From Rhizobiales bacterium 2SD (GTDB lineage Bacteria; Pseudomonadota; Alphaproteobacteria; Rhizobiales; Beijerinckiaceae), in NCBI GenBank assembly GCA_005502805.1, contig SCMY01000005.1, positions 372,001-436,000 on the forward strand: DNA of 64,000 nt, read 5' to 3'. Under the pieces are notes generated by a model, which was not told where the DNA came from, searched no databases, and saw nothing but the letters and a program-made list of their open reading frames with translations. The translations under genes were made by a program, and so were the position numbers. Below are positions 26,350 through 33,858 of this stretch, piece by piece. Position 1 is the first letter of the stretch. The number at the start of each line of letters is the position of its first letter.

Positions 26350-26426
26350 GCAGCCATAGCTCAGTTGGTTAGAGCGCTAGATTGTGGATCTAGAGGTCCC
26401 CCGTTCAAGCCGGGGTGGCTGTACCA
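26350..26426 (+). tRNA. tRNA-His (GTG anticodon), no encoded G-1
   Basis: A 77-nt cloverleaf with encoded CCA. Acceptor GCAGCCA pairs with TGGCTGT (first pair G-U). D arm GCTC...GAGC, anticodon stem CTAGA/TCTAG with loop TTGTGGA giving anticodon GTG, variable loop AGGTC, T arm CCCCG-TTCAAGC-CGGGG, discriminator A73, then CCA. The base before position 1 is T, so the G-1 that nearly all tRNA-His genes need is neither encoded nor able to pair with C73. Absence of G-1 together with A73 is the known alphaproteobacterial variant, read by a divergent HisRS. Confidence 0.96.
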
Positions 26427-26540
26427 TCCTTCTCCCAGAAGTTCAGTGACACAGGCGGGCTGGACCCGGCGCCGGGTCCTTTGCGATGATCGGCGTCCAT
26501 GGATGCTGGCGTCCCAGCCATGCTGGCCGGTCTTCCCTCG

Positions 26541-26681
26541 ATGCTGCGCTCCACCTTCATCGCTCTCGTCATGCTGATCGTGGTCCTGACGGTCACCGCA
26601 TGCGGCGCGCGAGACGAGCTTCGGTCCACGACGTGTCGCACGCACAAGGCCGGGGCTGGCGAGTTGACCGAGTGCGAATGA
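26541..26681 (+). CDS. Possible small lipoprotein (46 residues)
   Basis: From ATG 26541 the frame reads MLRSTFIALVMLIVVLTVTAC, a hydrophobic signal segment ending in a lipobox-like VTAC, then a short polar tail GARDELRSTTC with three Cys in total. Such tiny lipoproteins are common next to other genes in this group and have no known role. In-frame ATGs at 26499 and 26520 give longer versions without a signal-like start. No clear ribosome site is seen, so reality of the gene is uncertain. Confidence 0.4.
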   Translation: MLRSTFIALVMLIVVLTVTACGARDELRSTTCRTHKAGAGELTECE

Positions 26682-26837
26682 CATCGCCTCGTCCGGTGCG
26701 GAATGCCCGGGCCCGGCTGCTCATCCAGACCGTCTGTTGGGAGATCAGCGAGCGTGGTTTTGTCTTGGCGCCTCGTTAAAGCCTCGGTTCGGGCTTGATC
26801 AGGCAGCGACGTTCTGCCGGTCGGGCGGTCAGTGGAG

Positions 26838-26887
26838 TTTTGAATCGTTATATATATAAATCATTGTAATTGCTTGACTTTTTAGTC
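26838..26887 (+). promoter_or_regulatory. AT-rich promoter region before hemP with possible iron-responsive site
   Basis: A sharp AT-rich patch (TTATATATATAAATC) in GC-rich surroundings, followed by GACT-TTTT-AGTC (26876-26887). TGA-N9-CGA at 26875-26889 is one base from the TGA-N9-TCA pattern described for RirA in rhizobia. It lies 50 nt before hemP. Regulation by RirA, Irr or Fur is an inference. Confidence 0.35.
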
Positions 26888-26938
26888 GATGCTAGGTTCC
26901 TGGGCTTCCGCTGCCGCGTTTCCGAGCAGAGTTCCAAT

Positions 26939-27136
26939 ATGGCTGGTCCAGATGTTTCCGGTCCGATACATGCTGATCGCGAGGCTCATCCGGTGGGCTC
27001 GGTGACAGCTAAGCTCATGAGAACGATCGTCAGTGCCGCGGTCTTCAAGGGCGAGCGGGAGGTCGGGATCGACCACCACGGCGAGATTTATCGCCTGAGG
27101 ATCACGCGCCAGGGAAAGTTGATCCTGACGAAATGA
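26939..27136 (+). CDS. hemP: Hemin uptake protein HemP/HmuP
   Basis: 65 residues from ATG 26939. The C-terminal signature of the family is complete: DHHGEIYRLRITRQGKLILTK (DHHGEIYRLR, then QGKLILTK to the stop). HemP/HmuP proteins are small factors encoded with heme or siderophore uptake genes; in Bradyrhizobium HmuP acts as a co-activator of a heme receptor gene. It is followed 104 nt later by a siderophore-interacting reductase. A longer upstream TTG-initiated frame has no support. Confidence 0.87.
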   Translation: MAGPDVSGPIHADREAHPVGSVTAKLMRTIVSAAVFKGEREVGIDHHGEIYRLRITRQGKLILTK

Positions 27137-27240
27137 AGCGCGGTGGATGAGAGCCGCCAATCCAATAGCGGGCCAGCGAGGCGGCGGGGCTTTGCCCTTC
27201 GTCGTTGGGCGGGGCGCTCGCAATCGATAGAGGATGACAG

Positions 27241-28080
27241 ATGATGAGCAACGCCGATGAAGCAGGCGTGCGCAGCGCGCGACTGCCGCAACGCCAGCGC
27301 CACAGCCTGGTGCTGCGGCAACTGGAGGTCCTGCGGGTGACCGAGCTCAGCCCGTCTATGCGACGGGTAACGTTGGGCGGCCCGGAGTTGGAGGGCTTCG
27401 TCAGCGTGGGCTTTGATGACCATGTGAAGATGTTCTTCCCCGCTCCTGGCGAGACTCGCCCCGTCCTGCCTGTCGCGGGGCCGGATGGGTTGACGTTCCC
27501 GGAGGGTGGGCAGCGCCCGCTCGCGCGGGATTTCACGCCACGGCGTTACGATCCGCGGGCGGGTGAACTCGATATCGATTTCGCCATTCTGCATGACGGA
27601 CCTGCTAGCCGTTGGGCCTCCGCGGTGAAGCCGGGCGCGCCCGCCTGGGTCGCGGGTCCGCGCGGATCTTTCGTCATTCCCCTCGACTTCGACTGGCATC
27701 TGCTGGTTGCGGACGAAACCGGCCTTCCAGCCATCGCGCGACGTCTCGAGGAGCTCCCCGGGAACAGCCGGGCGCTGGCCCTCATCGAGGTCGCAGGTGC
27801 CCCCGAGGAGCTGGCGCTGCAATGCCCGGCCGGAGCCGATCTGGTCTGGGTTCACCGTGGCGAGGAAGTGGAAGAGCCCGGCGTGGCATTGCTGGCCGCC
27901 TTACGCGGCCTGTCTTTCCCCGACGGCGACTATTTCGCCTGGCTCGCCTGCGAGTCCGGCGTCGCCAAGCGGTTGCGCAGCGTGCTCATCGAGGAGCGTG
28001 GCGCGAACCGCAAATGGGTCCGCGCCCACGGCTATTGGCGTCGGGGGGCAGTCGCCGTTCATGACGACTTCGACGACTAA
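27241..28080 (+). CDS. Siderophore-interacting protein (FAD/NAD(P)H ferric reductase, SIP family)
   Basis: 279 residues. The FAD-binding barrel has the SIP signatures VTELSPSMRRVTLGG, VKMFFP, the flavin motif ARDFTPRRYDPRAGELDIDF and HDGPASRWA. The NAD(P)H-binding half includes LLVADETGLPAIARRLEELP and ends with the family tail ANRKWVRAHGYWRRG. These cytoplasmic enzymes reduce ferric siderophores to release Fe2+. It starts MMSNAD at 27241, after AGAGGAT. It is probably expressed with hemP as part of the iron region. Confidence 0.93.
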   Translation: MMSNADEAGVRSARLPQRQRHSLVLRQLEVLRVTELSPSMRRVTLGGPELEGFVSVGFDDHVKMFFPAPGETRPVLPVAGPDGLTFPEGGQRPLARDFTPRRYDPRAGELDIDFAILHDGPASRWASAVKPGAPAWVAGPRGSFVIPLDFDWHLLVADETGLPAIARRLEELPGNSRALALIEVAGAPEELALQCPAGADLVWVHRGEEVEEPGVALLAALRGLSFPDGDYFAWLACESGVAKRLRSVLIEERGANRKWVRAHGYWRRGAVAVHDDFDD

Positions 28081-28216
28081 AGCTGCGCCCGCTTAGCTTG
28101 CCCGCATCGGCAAGATTGCCGCGGACGCGCTCCTGCGTTCGGTGACGCGACGCATGCCGCCGCTCTGGCGACTGTCGCCGCTGCGGCCCTGTCTTTCTTT
28201 CGACGTACGGAACCTC

Positions 28217-28260
28217 GGAAAATACGAGGCATGGCGGAGCCGGCGGGCTCCGCCATGCCC
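28217..28260 (-). terminator. Terminator of the TonB-dependent receptor gene
   Basis: Perfect 14-bp stem GGCATGGCGGAGCC / GGCTCCGCCATGCC (28228-28259) with a 4-nt loop. On the minus strand it is followed by TCGTATTTT. It lies about 27 nt beyond the receptor stop and may also stop transcripts arriving from the plus strand. Confidence 0.75.
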
Positions 28261-28286
28261 TTATTGCCCGGGGCGCGATTCCTCGC

Positions 28287-30368
28287 TCAGAACGTGCCCT
28301 TGATGCCGGCGCCGAACATGCGCGGTTCGGTCATGCTCGCCTCGGTGCCGCCAATGCCGCGGTTCTGCTGCATATAGGTCGGCTTGCGCTCGTCGAAGAT
28401 GTTCTTCACGTAGCCATAGACCTGCAGATTGTCGGTGATCTGATAGCTCGCGCGCATATCCGCGATCGTATAGGGCTTGATCAAATAGAGGCGCGTATTG
28501 GCGACGTCGGAGTAATAGCCGTCAGTGTGGCGGAGCTGGGCGGTCAGGTTGAGCTTGCTCGTGACGTCCCAGCTGACGCCGAAGCTGAGCATGTAGCCCG
28601 GCGACTTCGCGAACTCGTTGCCCTTGTAGCCGGTATTGGCGGCGATCTTGTCGATCTCGGTGCGCAGCAGGCCGGCGCCGGCCTTGAGCGTCAGATTGTC
28701 GAGCAGGCGATAATCGGCGTTGACCTCGAGCCCGTAGGCGTGGGCCTTCTCGGCATTGATCGCATAGGACTGTACCACGCCCGTCGTGAGCACGACCGGG
28801 ATGAAATACTGGGCGTTCTGGAAGTCGGTATAGAACAGGTTGCCGCTGACGTTCAGCCGGTTGTTCAGGAAGCTGGCGCGGGTGAACAGCTCATAGTTCC
28901 ACAGCGTCTCCTCCTTGAACGGCTGCCAGCGGCCGGCGGTGAGATTGAGCGAGACGCCACCGGGATTATAGCCGCGGTTGACCAGCGCGCCGACCGTCCA
29001 GTCCGGCGTCACCGCATAGGCGATCGAGGCCTTCGGCAGCACCGCCTGGAACGTCTTGTCGTAGTCGACGCCCTGGGCCGCGAAGACCGTCCTGCCCTCG
29101 CGCTCGATCTGGTCCTGCTGGAAGCGCAGCGAGCCGGTGAAGGTCCAGCGATCGGTCGGGCGGTAGCTGACCTCGCCGAAGACGCCGAGATTGCGCTTGG
29201 TGTCGTCGAAGGTCGACTGGCCGGTGAGATAGAGGATCTCGTCGGTCTTGGTGTGGGCGTAGTAGACGCCGGCGACACCGCTGACGACGTCGCTCTGGTC
29301 GCCATAGGTCAGCCTGAGCTCGTTCGAGATGTTGGTCTGGTTGATATAGGCGTCGCCATTGCCGAGCAGGCCGGTCTTCCGGCTCACCGAGAGGCCGGTG
29401 ACTTGCGTCTGGTTGAGCAGCTTGAAGCGGTTGCCGAAATCATAGCTGAGATCGAGGATGCCGGTGTTGGAATTCTGCTTGAAGCTCGGCATCGTGGTGG
29501 TGACGTGCTTCAGCCGGCTGAACGGGAACGAGGCCGCTTCCTGGCTCGGGCGGTTACTCTCGTTGCGCGAATAGGTCAGCTTGGCCTCGAAGCCCGGCAG
29601 CTCGGTCGGGCGCCAGAGCAGCTTGGCGCGCAGGTTCAGGTTCCGGAAGTCCTGGTCGGCATAGCGCCTCTGGAAGCCCGGGTTGATGTAGTCGATGAAG
29701 GTGTCGCGGCCGGAATAGTCGAGCGTGATCCGCCCGGCGAGCTGCTCCTTGATGATCGGGCCGGACAGCATCAGCGCGGTGCGCCGGGTCGCATAGCTGC
29801 CGTATTCCGCGAGGAAGCCCGCCTCCGGCGTGAAGGTTGGGTCCTTGGTATTGACGATGATCGCACCGGCGATCGCGTTCGCCCCCTGCGAGGTCGTCTG
29901 CGGCCCGCGGAAGACCTCGATGCTCTTCACGTCCCAGGGCGAGACCGCGCCGAAATAGAACTCGTTGTAGCTGAGATAGTGGCCGTCGACATTGATCGTC
30001 GCGCGCGGCACCGTGCCACCCCAGAACGAGTTCTGCCCGGTGAGCGGGCCTTGCGTGTCCTGGCCGCGGATGATCGGGGCGCTGACCGTGTCGGTGTAGG
30101 TCACGTTGGGAGTGCCGACGAGAATCTCGGACACGGTGGCGTTCCCCGTGTTCTCCCGGGCGATGTCCTTGTCGGTTTTGACCGAGACCGATGAGGCCGT
30201 GTTCTTCAGGTCGCGCTCGACCTTCTCGCCGGTGACCGTGATCGCATCGAGCTCGATCGTGCCCGCAGGCGGAGCCGGATTGCTCTGCGCGAAGGCCGGC
30301 ACCGCTGCGGCGACGGCGACGAGCGATGCGAGGCTGACGCTGCGCATCAGGACAAGCTTGGACGACAT
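28287..30368 (-). CDS. TonB-dependent outer-membrane receptor
   Basis: 693 residues from ATG 30368 with GGGGAAC upstream. Signal peptide (MSSKLVLMRSVSLAS, cleavage near AFAQ). The TonB-box-like segment IELDAITVTGE is followed by a plug domain (VSEILVGTPNVTY, IRGQDTQGP, SIEVFRGPQTTSQGANAIAGAI) and a beta-barrel of about 530 residues. The barrel ends with the TonB receptor C-terminal signature (YVKNIFDERKPTYM, final residue Phe). It imports a ferric chelate or similar ligand, and neighbouring siderophore genes favour iron. The ligand is unknown. It is divergent from an IclR regulator. Confidence 0.92.
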   Translation of the reverse strand: MSSKLVLMRSVSLASLVAVAAAVPAFAQSNPAPPAGTIELDAITVTGEKVERDLKNTASSVSVKTDKDIARENTGNATVSEILVGTPNVTYTDTVSAPIIRGQDTQGPLTGQNSFWGGTVPRATINVDGHYLSYNEFYFGAVSPWDVKSIEVFRGPQTTSQGANAIAGAIIVNTKDPTFTPEAGFLAEYGSYATRRTALMLSGPIIKEQLAGRITLDYSGRDTFIDYINPGFQRRYADQDFRNLNLRAKLLWRPTELPGFEAKLTYSRNESNRPSQEAASFPFSRLKHVTTTMPSFKQNSNTGILDLSYDFGNRFKLLNQTQVTGLSVSRKTGLLGNGDAYINQTNISNELRLTYGDQSDVVSGVAGVYYAHTKTDEILYLTGQSTFDDTKRNLGVFGEVSYRPTDRWTFTGSLRFQQDQIEREGRTVFAAQGVDYDKTFQAVLPKASIAYAVTPDWTVGALVNRGYNPGGVSLNLTAGRWQPFKEETLWNYELFTRASFLNNRLNVSGNLFYTDFQNAQYFIPVVLTTGVVQSYAINAEKAHAYGLEVNADYRLLDNLTLKAGAGLLRTEIDKIAANTGYKGNEFAKSPGYMLSFGVSWDVTSKLNLTAQLRHTDGYYSDVANTRLYLIKPYTIADMRASYQITDNLQVYGYVKNIFDERKPTYMQQNRGIGGTEASMTEPRMFGAGIKGTF

Positions 30369-30445
30369 GATGTTCCCCACCACCCGAGTCTCGCTGGCTG
30401 GGGACAGGGCCGTGGCTCGCGAGTTTGCAATGAATGATCCTACAG

Positions 30446-30463
30446 TGCGGGACACGTTCCGCA
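30446..30463. promoter_or_regulatory. 18-bp near-palindrome between receptor and IclR genes
   Basis: TGCGGGACACGTTCCGCA matches its own reverse complement at 14 of 18 positions, including both TGCGG/CCGCA ends. It stands in the 281-bp divergent spacer, 78 nt before the receptor start. Likely operator for the adjacent IclR-family regulator, by position and symmetry only. Confidence 0.4.
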
Positions 30464-30649
30464 TGTCAACATGAACGAGGCACGCCGCCCTTCTTGCCAG
30501 CGATGCTGTGCTTTTCCGGTCGCAGTCAGCGGGTCCACTGGCTGGCGATGTTTGGAAGCGCTCGAATGAGAGCGCTGCTTGTCCCGGCGCGGCTCCCGGT
30601 GCGACAAAGCGCATGCCGGTGTCCGGCGTGCCCTTCCGCCGCGATTCGC

Positions 30650-31402
30650 ATGATGACGAGCCTCAGCACCAAACGTTCCGCGACGATCCAGTCCGTCTCG
30701 ATCGCCGCCCGCTTCCTCGACATCCTGGCCAAGGCGGACGGCCCCCTGGTTCTGGGCGAGATCGCCCGGCGGGCGCGCACCGGCTCGTCCACCGCCCATC
30801 GCTACATGCAGAGCCTGGTTCGGGAGGGGCTGGCGGCGCAGGACGAGGTCACCGGCCATTACGATCTCGGCCCGGCTGCGCTGAGCATCGGGGTTCGCGC
30901 GCTGAGGCGTATCGATGCCGTCGAAGTCGCGGCGCGCGCGATGAAGGCGCTGGCCTCGCGCATTGCCGCCAGCTGCGGCGTCGCGATCTGGACGGAGCGC
31001 GGCCCCACCATCGTGCGCTGGTATCGCAGCACCGATTTCGCGATCAGCACGGTGACGCTGGGCGACGTCCTGCCCGTCGACAACACCGCCTGCGGCTTCG
31101 TCTTCCAGAGCCATCTGCCGAAGGACGCCATCGCCGCCGCCCGCAAGCTGCAGCCGGCCTCCTTTCGCGGCAGCCGGCCGCCGGGAGAGGTGCTCGATGC
31201 CGTCAGGCGCGATGGCGGGGCGGAGCTCAACGAGCACCTGTTCTCGCTGCTCACCGGCAAGGCCGCGCCGGTGTTCAATGCGATGGGCGAGATCGCTTGC
31301 GTCGTCACCACCGTTTCCTTCGTCAAGACTGCCGAGGCCGAGGGGCATCGCGAGGCGCTGTTCGCGGCGGCACAGGCTGCGACGCGGGACTCGGGCGGCT
31401 AG
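30650..31402 (+). CDS. IclR-family transcriptional regulator
   Basis: 250 residues from ATG 30650 (a second ATG follows at once); upstream frame lacks protein character. The N-terminal winged helix domain (IQSVSIAARFLDILAKADGPLVLGEIARRA, with SSTAHRYMQSLVREGL as recognition helix region) is followed by the IclR effector-binding domain (YDLGPAALSIGVRAL, then SCGVAIWTERGPTIVRWY). IclR proteins usually control catabolic genes through a small-molecule ligand. Its position between the TonB receptor and the monooxygenase suggests that the ligand is the imported chelator or a product of it; this is inference. Confidence 0.9.
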   Translation: MMTSLSTKRSATIQSVSIAARFLDILAKADGPLVLGEIARRARTGSSTAHRYMQSLVREGLAAQDEVTGHYDLGPAALSIGVRALRRIDAVEVAARAMKALASRIAASCGVAIWTERGPTIVRWYRSTDFAISTVTLGDVLPVDNTACGFVFQSHLPKDAIAAARKLQPASFRGSRPPGEVLDAVRRDGGAELNEHLFSLLTGKAAPVFNAMGEIACVVTTVSFVKTAEAEGHREALFAAAQAATRDSGG

Positions 31403-31409
31403 AGCCATC

Positions 31410-32687
31410 TCACGGCTCGCCCGCGAGGCGCAGGTGCTCGCGCAGCGTCGTACCCTCGTAGTCGTGGCGGAACAGGCCGCGCCGAGCCAGCGCCGGTACC
31501 AGCTCCTGCAGGAACAGCTGCAATGATCGCGAGGAGCCCCCGGGTATCGCGATGACGCCGTCGATCGCGCCCGCCTCGAACCAGTCGACGATCTCGGCCA
31601 GGACGTCGCCGACGGTTCCGACGCAGACCCAGTGGGCTGAGCCGACGACTTCGGGCCGGGCCAGCACCTGCTCCACCGTCGGGTGATTGGCCAGGATGAA
31701 GCGTCGCAGCAATTCGGCATGCGTGCGGCTACGCACCGGCGTTTCGACGGGCGGCAACATCTCCGGCGTCACCCGCGCTTCGGGCGGCAGGTCGCCGAGA
31801 TCGAGCCCGAGGACCGATTTCACCGAGTTGCGACGCTGTTCCGCGGTGAGATGGGCGTGCGCCCGTGCATGCAGGCTCCAGGCCTCCTCACGCGTCTCGG
31901 CGAGGAAGAAATGGAGCCCCGGCAGCACACGCACCGAGTCCGGACTGCGGCCATGCCCCTGGGCGCGTCGGCGCAGATCGTTGCGCAGCTCGATGCCCGC
32001 CTCACGATCGGGCATGGCGGCAAAGGTCGCGTCGGCGATTGAGGCGGCGAAGTCGCGCCCGACATCGGAGGCGCCGGCCTGGAACAAGGGCGGTGGCCCC
32101 GCCACATGGCCAGGCACGTTGAGCGGCCCTGTCACGCTGAAGAATTCGCCGCGATGGTCGATCGCCGTGCTTGGCGCCGCGCCCGTCAGCGCCTCATGCG
32201 GATAGCTTCGCCATAGCCGGCGCATGACGTCGGTGAACTCGGCCGCCTTGCGATAGCGGACCTCCGGCGCCGGCATCGGCGCATCGCCGAAATTCTGTGC
32301 TCCCTCGATCGAAGTGACGATGTTGAGCCCGGCGCGCCCGTTGCTGATCCAGTGTAGCGACTGGATCTGGCGAGCCACGACATAGGGCGGGTTGAAGCTG
32401 GTCGAGACGGTGGTGACCACCCCGATCTTGTCGGTCTCGCGGGCGATCGCGGTCAGCAGGAGCGTCGGGTCGAGGCCGACGAAGCCGTTGCCCGCCATGG
32501 CCGGATGCAGCATGAGGTAGTCGGGCTTGAAGACGAAATCGAGCTTCGCCCGCTCCGCCATCCGGGTCAGTTCAAGATTGAACGCGACGGGATCGCTGAC
32601 GGGCCGCGTCTCCGCGCTGTTCGCCCCACCCTTCAGCCAGGTCGGTGTGAGGCTCAGCCCGATATGGAGCCGCCTGGTTTCAGCCAC
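31410..32687 (-). CDS. LLM-class flavin-dependent monooxygenase (NtaA/SnaA/DszA family)
   Basis: 425 residues of the bacterial luciferase-like, FMNH2-dependent family. Segments matching NtaA/SnaA/DszA proteins are LHIGLSLTPTWLKGGAN, ERAKLDFVFKPDYL, TDKIGVVTTVSTSFNPPYVVAR, SNGRAGLNIVTS and the late HWVCVGTVGDVLAEIVDWFEAGAIDGV. Relatives include the chelator-cleaving NtaA and EmoA, which oxidise NTA and ferric EDTA, as well as sulfur-compound oxygenases. Its first 8 bp overlap the 3' end of fepC, so it is expressed with the iron ABC transporter. A role in breaking down an imported ligand is inferred. No flavin reductase gene is adjacent. Confidence 0.9.
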   Translation of the reverse strand: MAETRRLHIGLSLTPTWLKGGANSAETRPVSDPVAFNLELTRMAERAKLDFVFKPDYLMLHPAMAGNGFVGLDPTLLLTAIARETDKIGVVTTVSTSFNPPYVVARQIQSLHWISNGRAGLNIVTSIEGAQNFGDAPMPAPEVRYRKAAEFTDVMRRLWRSYPHEALTGAAPSTAIDHRGEFFSVTGPLNVPGHVAGPPPLFQAGASDVGRDFAASIADATFAAMPDREAGIELRNDLRRRAQGHGRSPDSVRVLPGLHFFLAETREEAWSLHARAHAHLTAEQRRNSVKSVLGLDLGDLPPEARVTPEMLPPVETPVRSRTHAELLRRFILANHPTVEQVLARPEVVGSAHWVCVGTVGDVLAEIVDWFEAGAIDGVIAIPGGSSRSLQLFLQELVPALARRGLFRHDYEGTTLREHLRLAGEP

Positions 32688-33570
32688 GGTTCCGGCCTTT
32701 CGGCACGATCAGCGGCGTCCCCGCGACGGGATCGGGAATGACGACGCAAGGCAGGCCGAAGACCTCTTCGACCAGCTCGGCCGTGACGATCCTTGCCGGG
32801 TTGCCTTCGGCGAGGATCGCGCCGTCCTTCATCGCAACGAGATGGGAAGCGTAGCGGCAGGCCTGGTTGAGATCGTGCAGCACCGCCACGATCGTGCGCC
32901 CCTGTCTGTTCAGCTCGGCGAGCAGGTCGAGCAGCTCGATCTGATGGGCGATGTCGAGGAAGGTCGTCGGCTCGTCGAGCAACAGGATCGGCGTTTCCTG
33001 CGCCAGCACCATCGCGATCCAGACTCGCTGGCGCTGGCCACCGGAGAGCTCATCGACCGGGCGCGCCGCCAACCCGGCGATCTGGGTTGCCTGCATGGCG
33101 GCTGCGACGGCGATCTCATCGGCCTTTGACCATTGCCGCAGGAAGGACTGGTGCGGATAGCGACCGCGGGAGACCAGATCTGCGACGCTGATGCCGTCGG
33201 GTGCGATCGCGCTCTGCGGCAAGAGGCCGAGCCGCCTCGCGACCTCCTTGGCCGGGCGCTCGCCGATCTGCAGGCCGTCGAGGATGACCTGGCCGGAGGA
33301 GGGGGGAAGCAGGCGCGACAGCGCGCGCAGCAAGGTCGACTTGCCGCAGGCATTGGGGCCGACGATCACGGTGAACGAGCCATCGGCGATCGCGAGCGAA
33401 AGGCCGGTCGAGATCGTGCGCGCTTCGTAGCGCAGCGTCACCGTGTTGGCGTGGAGACGGCAGCCCTCAAGGCCGGGCTGACTCGCCACCGCGTGCCCGA
33501 TGGTGCCGATATCCACCGATGCGCCCGCATGCGGCCAGTTCGTGCTTCTACGCCATAGTTTGTCGAGCAT
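32680..33570 (-). CDS. fepC: Ferric siderophore ABC transporter ATP-binding protein (FepC/FecE type)
   Basis: 296 residues. Walker A GPNACGKST, Q-loop GLLPQSA, signature LSGGQRQRVWIAM, Walker B ILLLDEPTTFLD and H-loop VLHDLNQACRYA are all intact. The DEPTTFLDIAHQIELLDLL form is typical of siderophore, heme and B12 importers. The first 40 residues before NTVTLRYEART are unusual for the family, so a later start is possible. It is divergent from fepB-fepD-fepG and should power those permeases. The last 8 bp overlap the monooxygenase gene. Confidence 0.93.
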   Translation of the reverse strand: MLDKLWRRSTNWPHAGASVDIGTIGHAVASQPGLEGCRLHANTVTLRYEARTISTGLSLAIADGSFTVIVGPNACGKSTLLRALSRLLPPSSGQVILDGLQIGERPAKEVARRLGLLPQSAIAPDGISVADLVSRGRYPHQSFLRQWSKADEIAVAAAMQATQIAGLAARPVDELSGGQRQRVWIAMVLAQETPILLLDEPTTFLDIAHQIELLDLLAELNRQGRTIVAVLHDLNQACRYASHLVAMKDGAILAEGNPARIVTAELVEEVFGLPCVVIPDPVAGTPLIVPKGRNRG

Positions 33571-33581
33571 TGGAGTACTTT

Positions 33582-33598
33582 ATAATTCTTTCAATTAT
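33582..33598. promoter_or_regulatory. AT-rich inverted repeat upstream of fepC: possible iron-repressor site
   Basis: ATAATT-CTTTC-AATTAT, a perfect 6-bp inverted repeat in an AT-rich patch only 12 nt before the fepC start. It lies in the divergent fepC/fepB spacer. The symmetry and AT content recall Fur/Irr-type operators, but it matches no consensus exactly. Confidence 0.35.
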
Positions 33599-33858
33599 CA
33601 AGTTGTGCGCGCTCTGAACTGAGCCTGTAGCACTGATTCTGGGTTTGTCTTGTGCCAGTTGCAGGTTTCTGCGGCATCTTATACTCGATACGCTGCTCGC
33701 AGGGGCGGGTTCGTATTGCATTGCAGGATGCGATCCGCCATGAGGAATGTCTAGCGCTCAGGCGACGCATCGCGGGAGGCCGGACAGCAGACTGTGCGGG
33801 CGCTCGCGGCCTGCGGATGCGCGCTCGATTTGAGAAGTTTCGACCAGAAGCAGCGACG

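Noticed and set aside
30369-30614. N-terminal extension of the TonB receptor up to 30614
   Set aside because: It would place 82 residues before a complete signal peptide and cross the divergent IclR promoter region. ATG 30368 has a ribosome site and the signal peptide.
33652-33858. Extended N-terminus of FepB from 33652
   Set aside because: It would put about 69 residues before the signal peptide. Shortened, the protein has the family length of about 320 residues.
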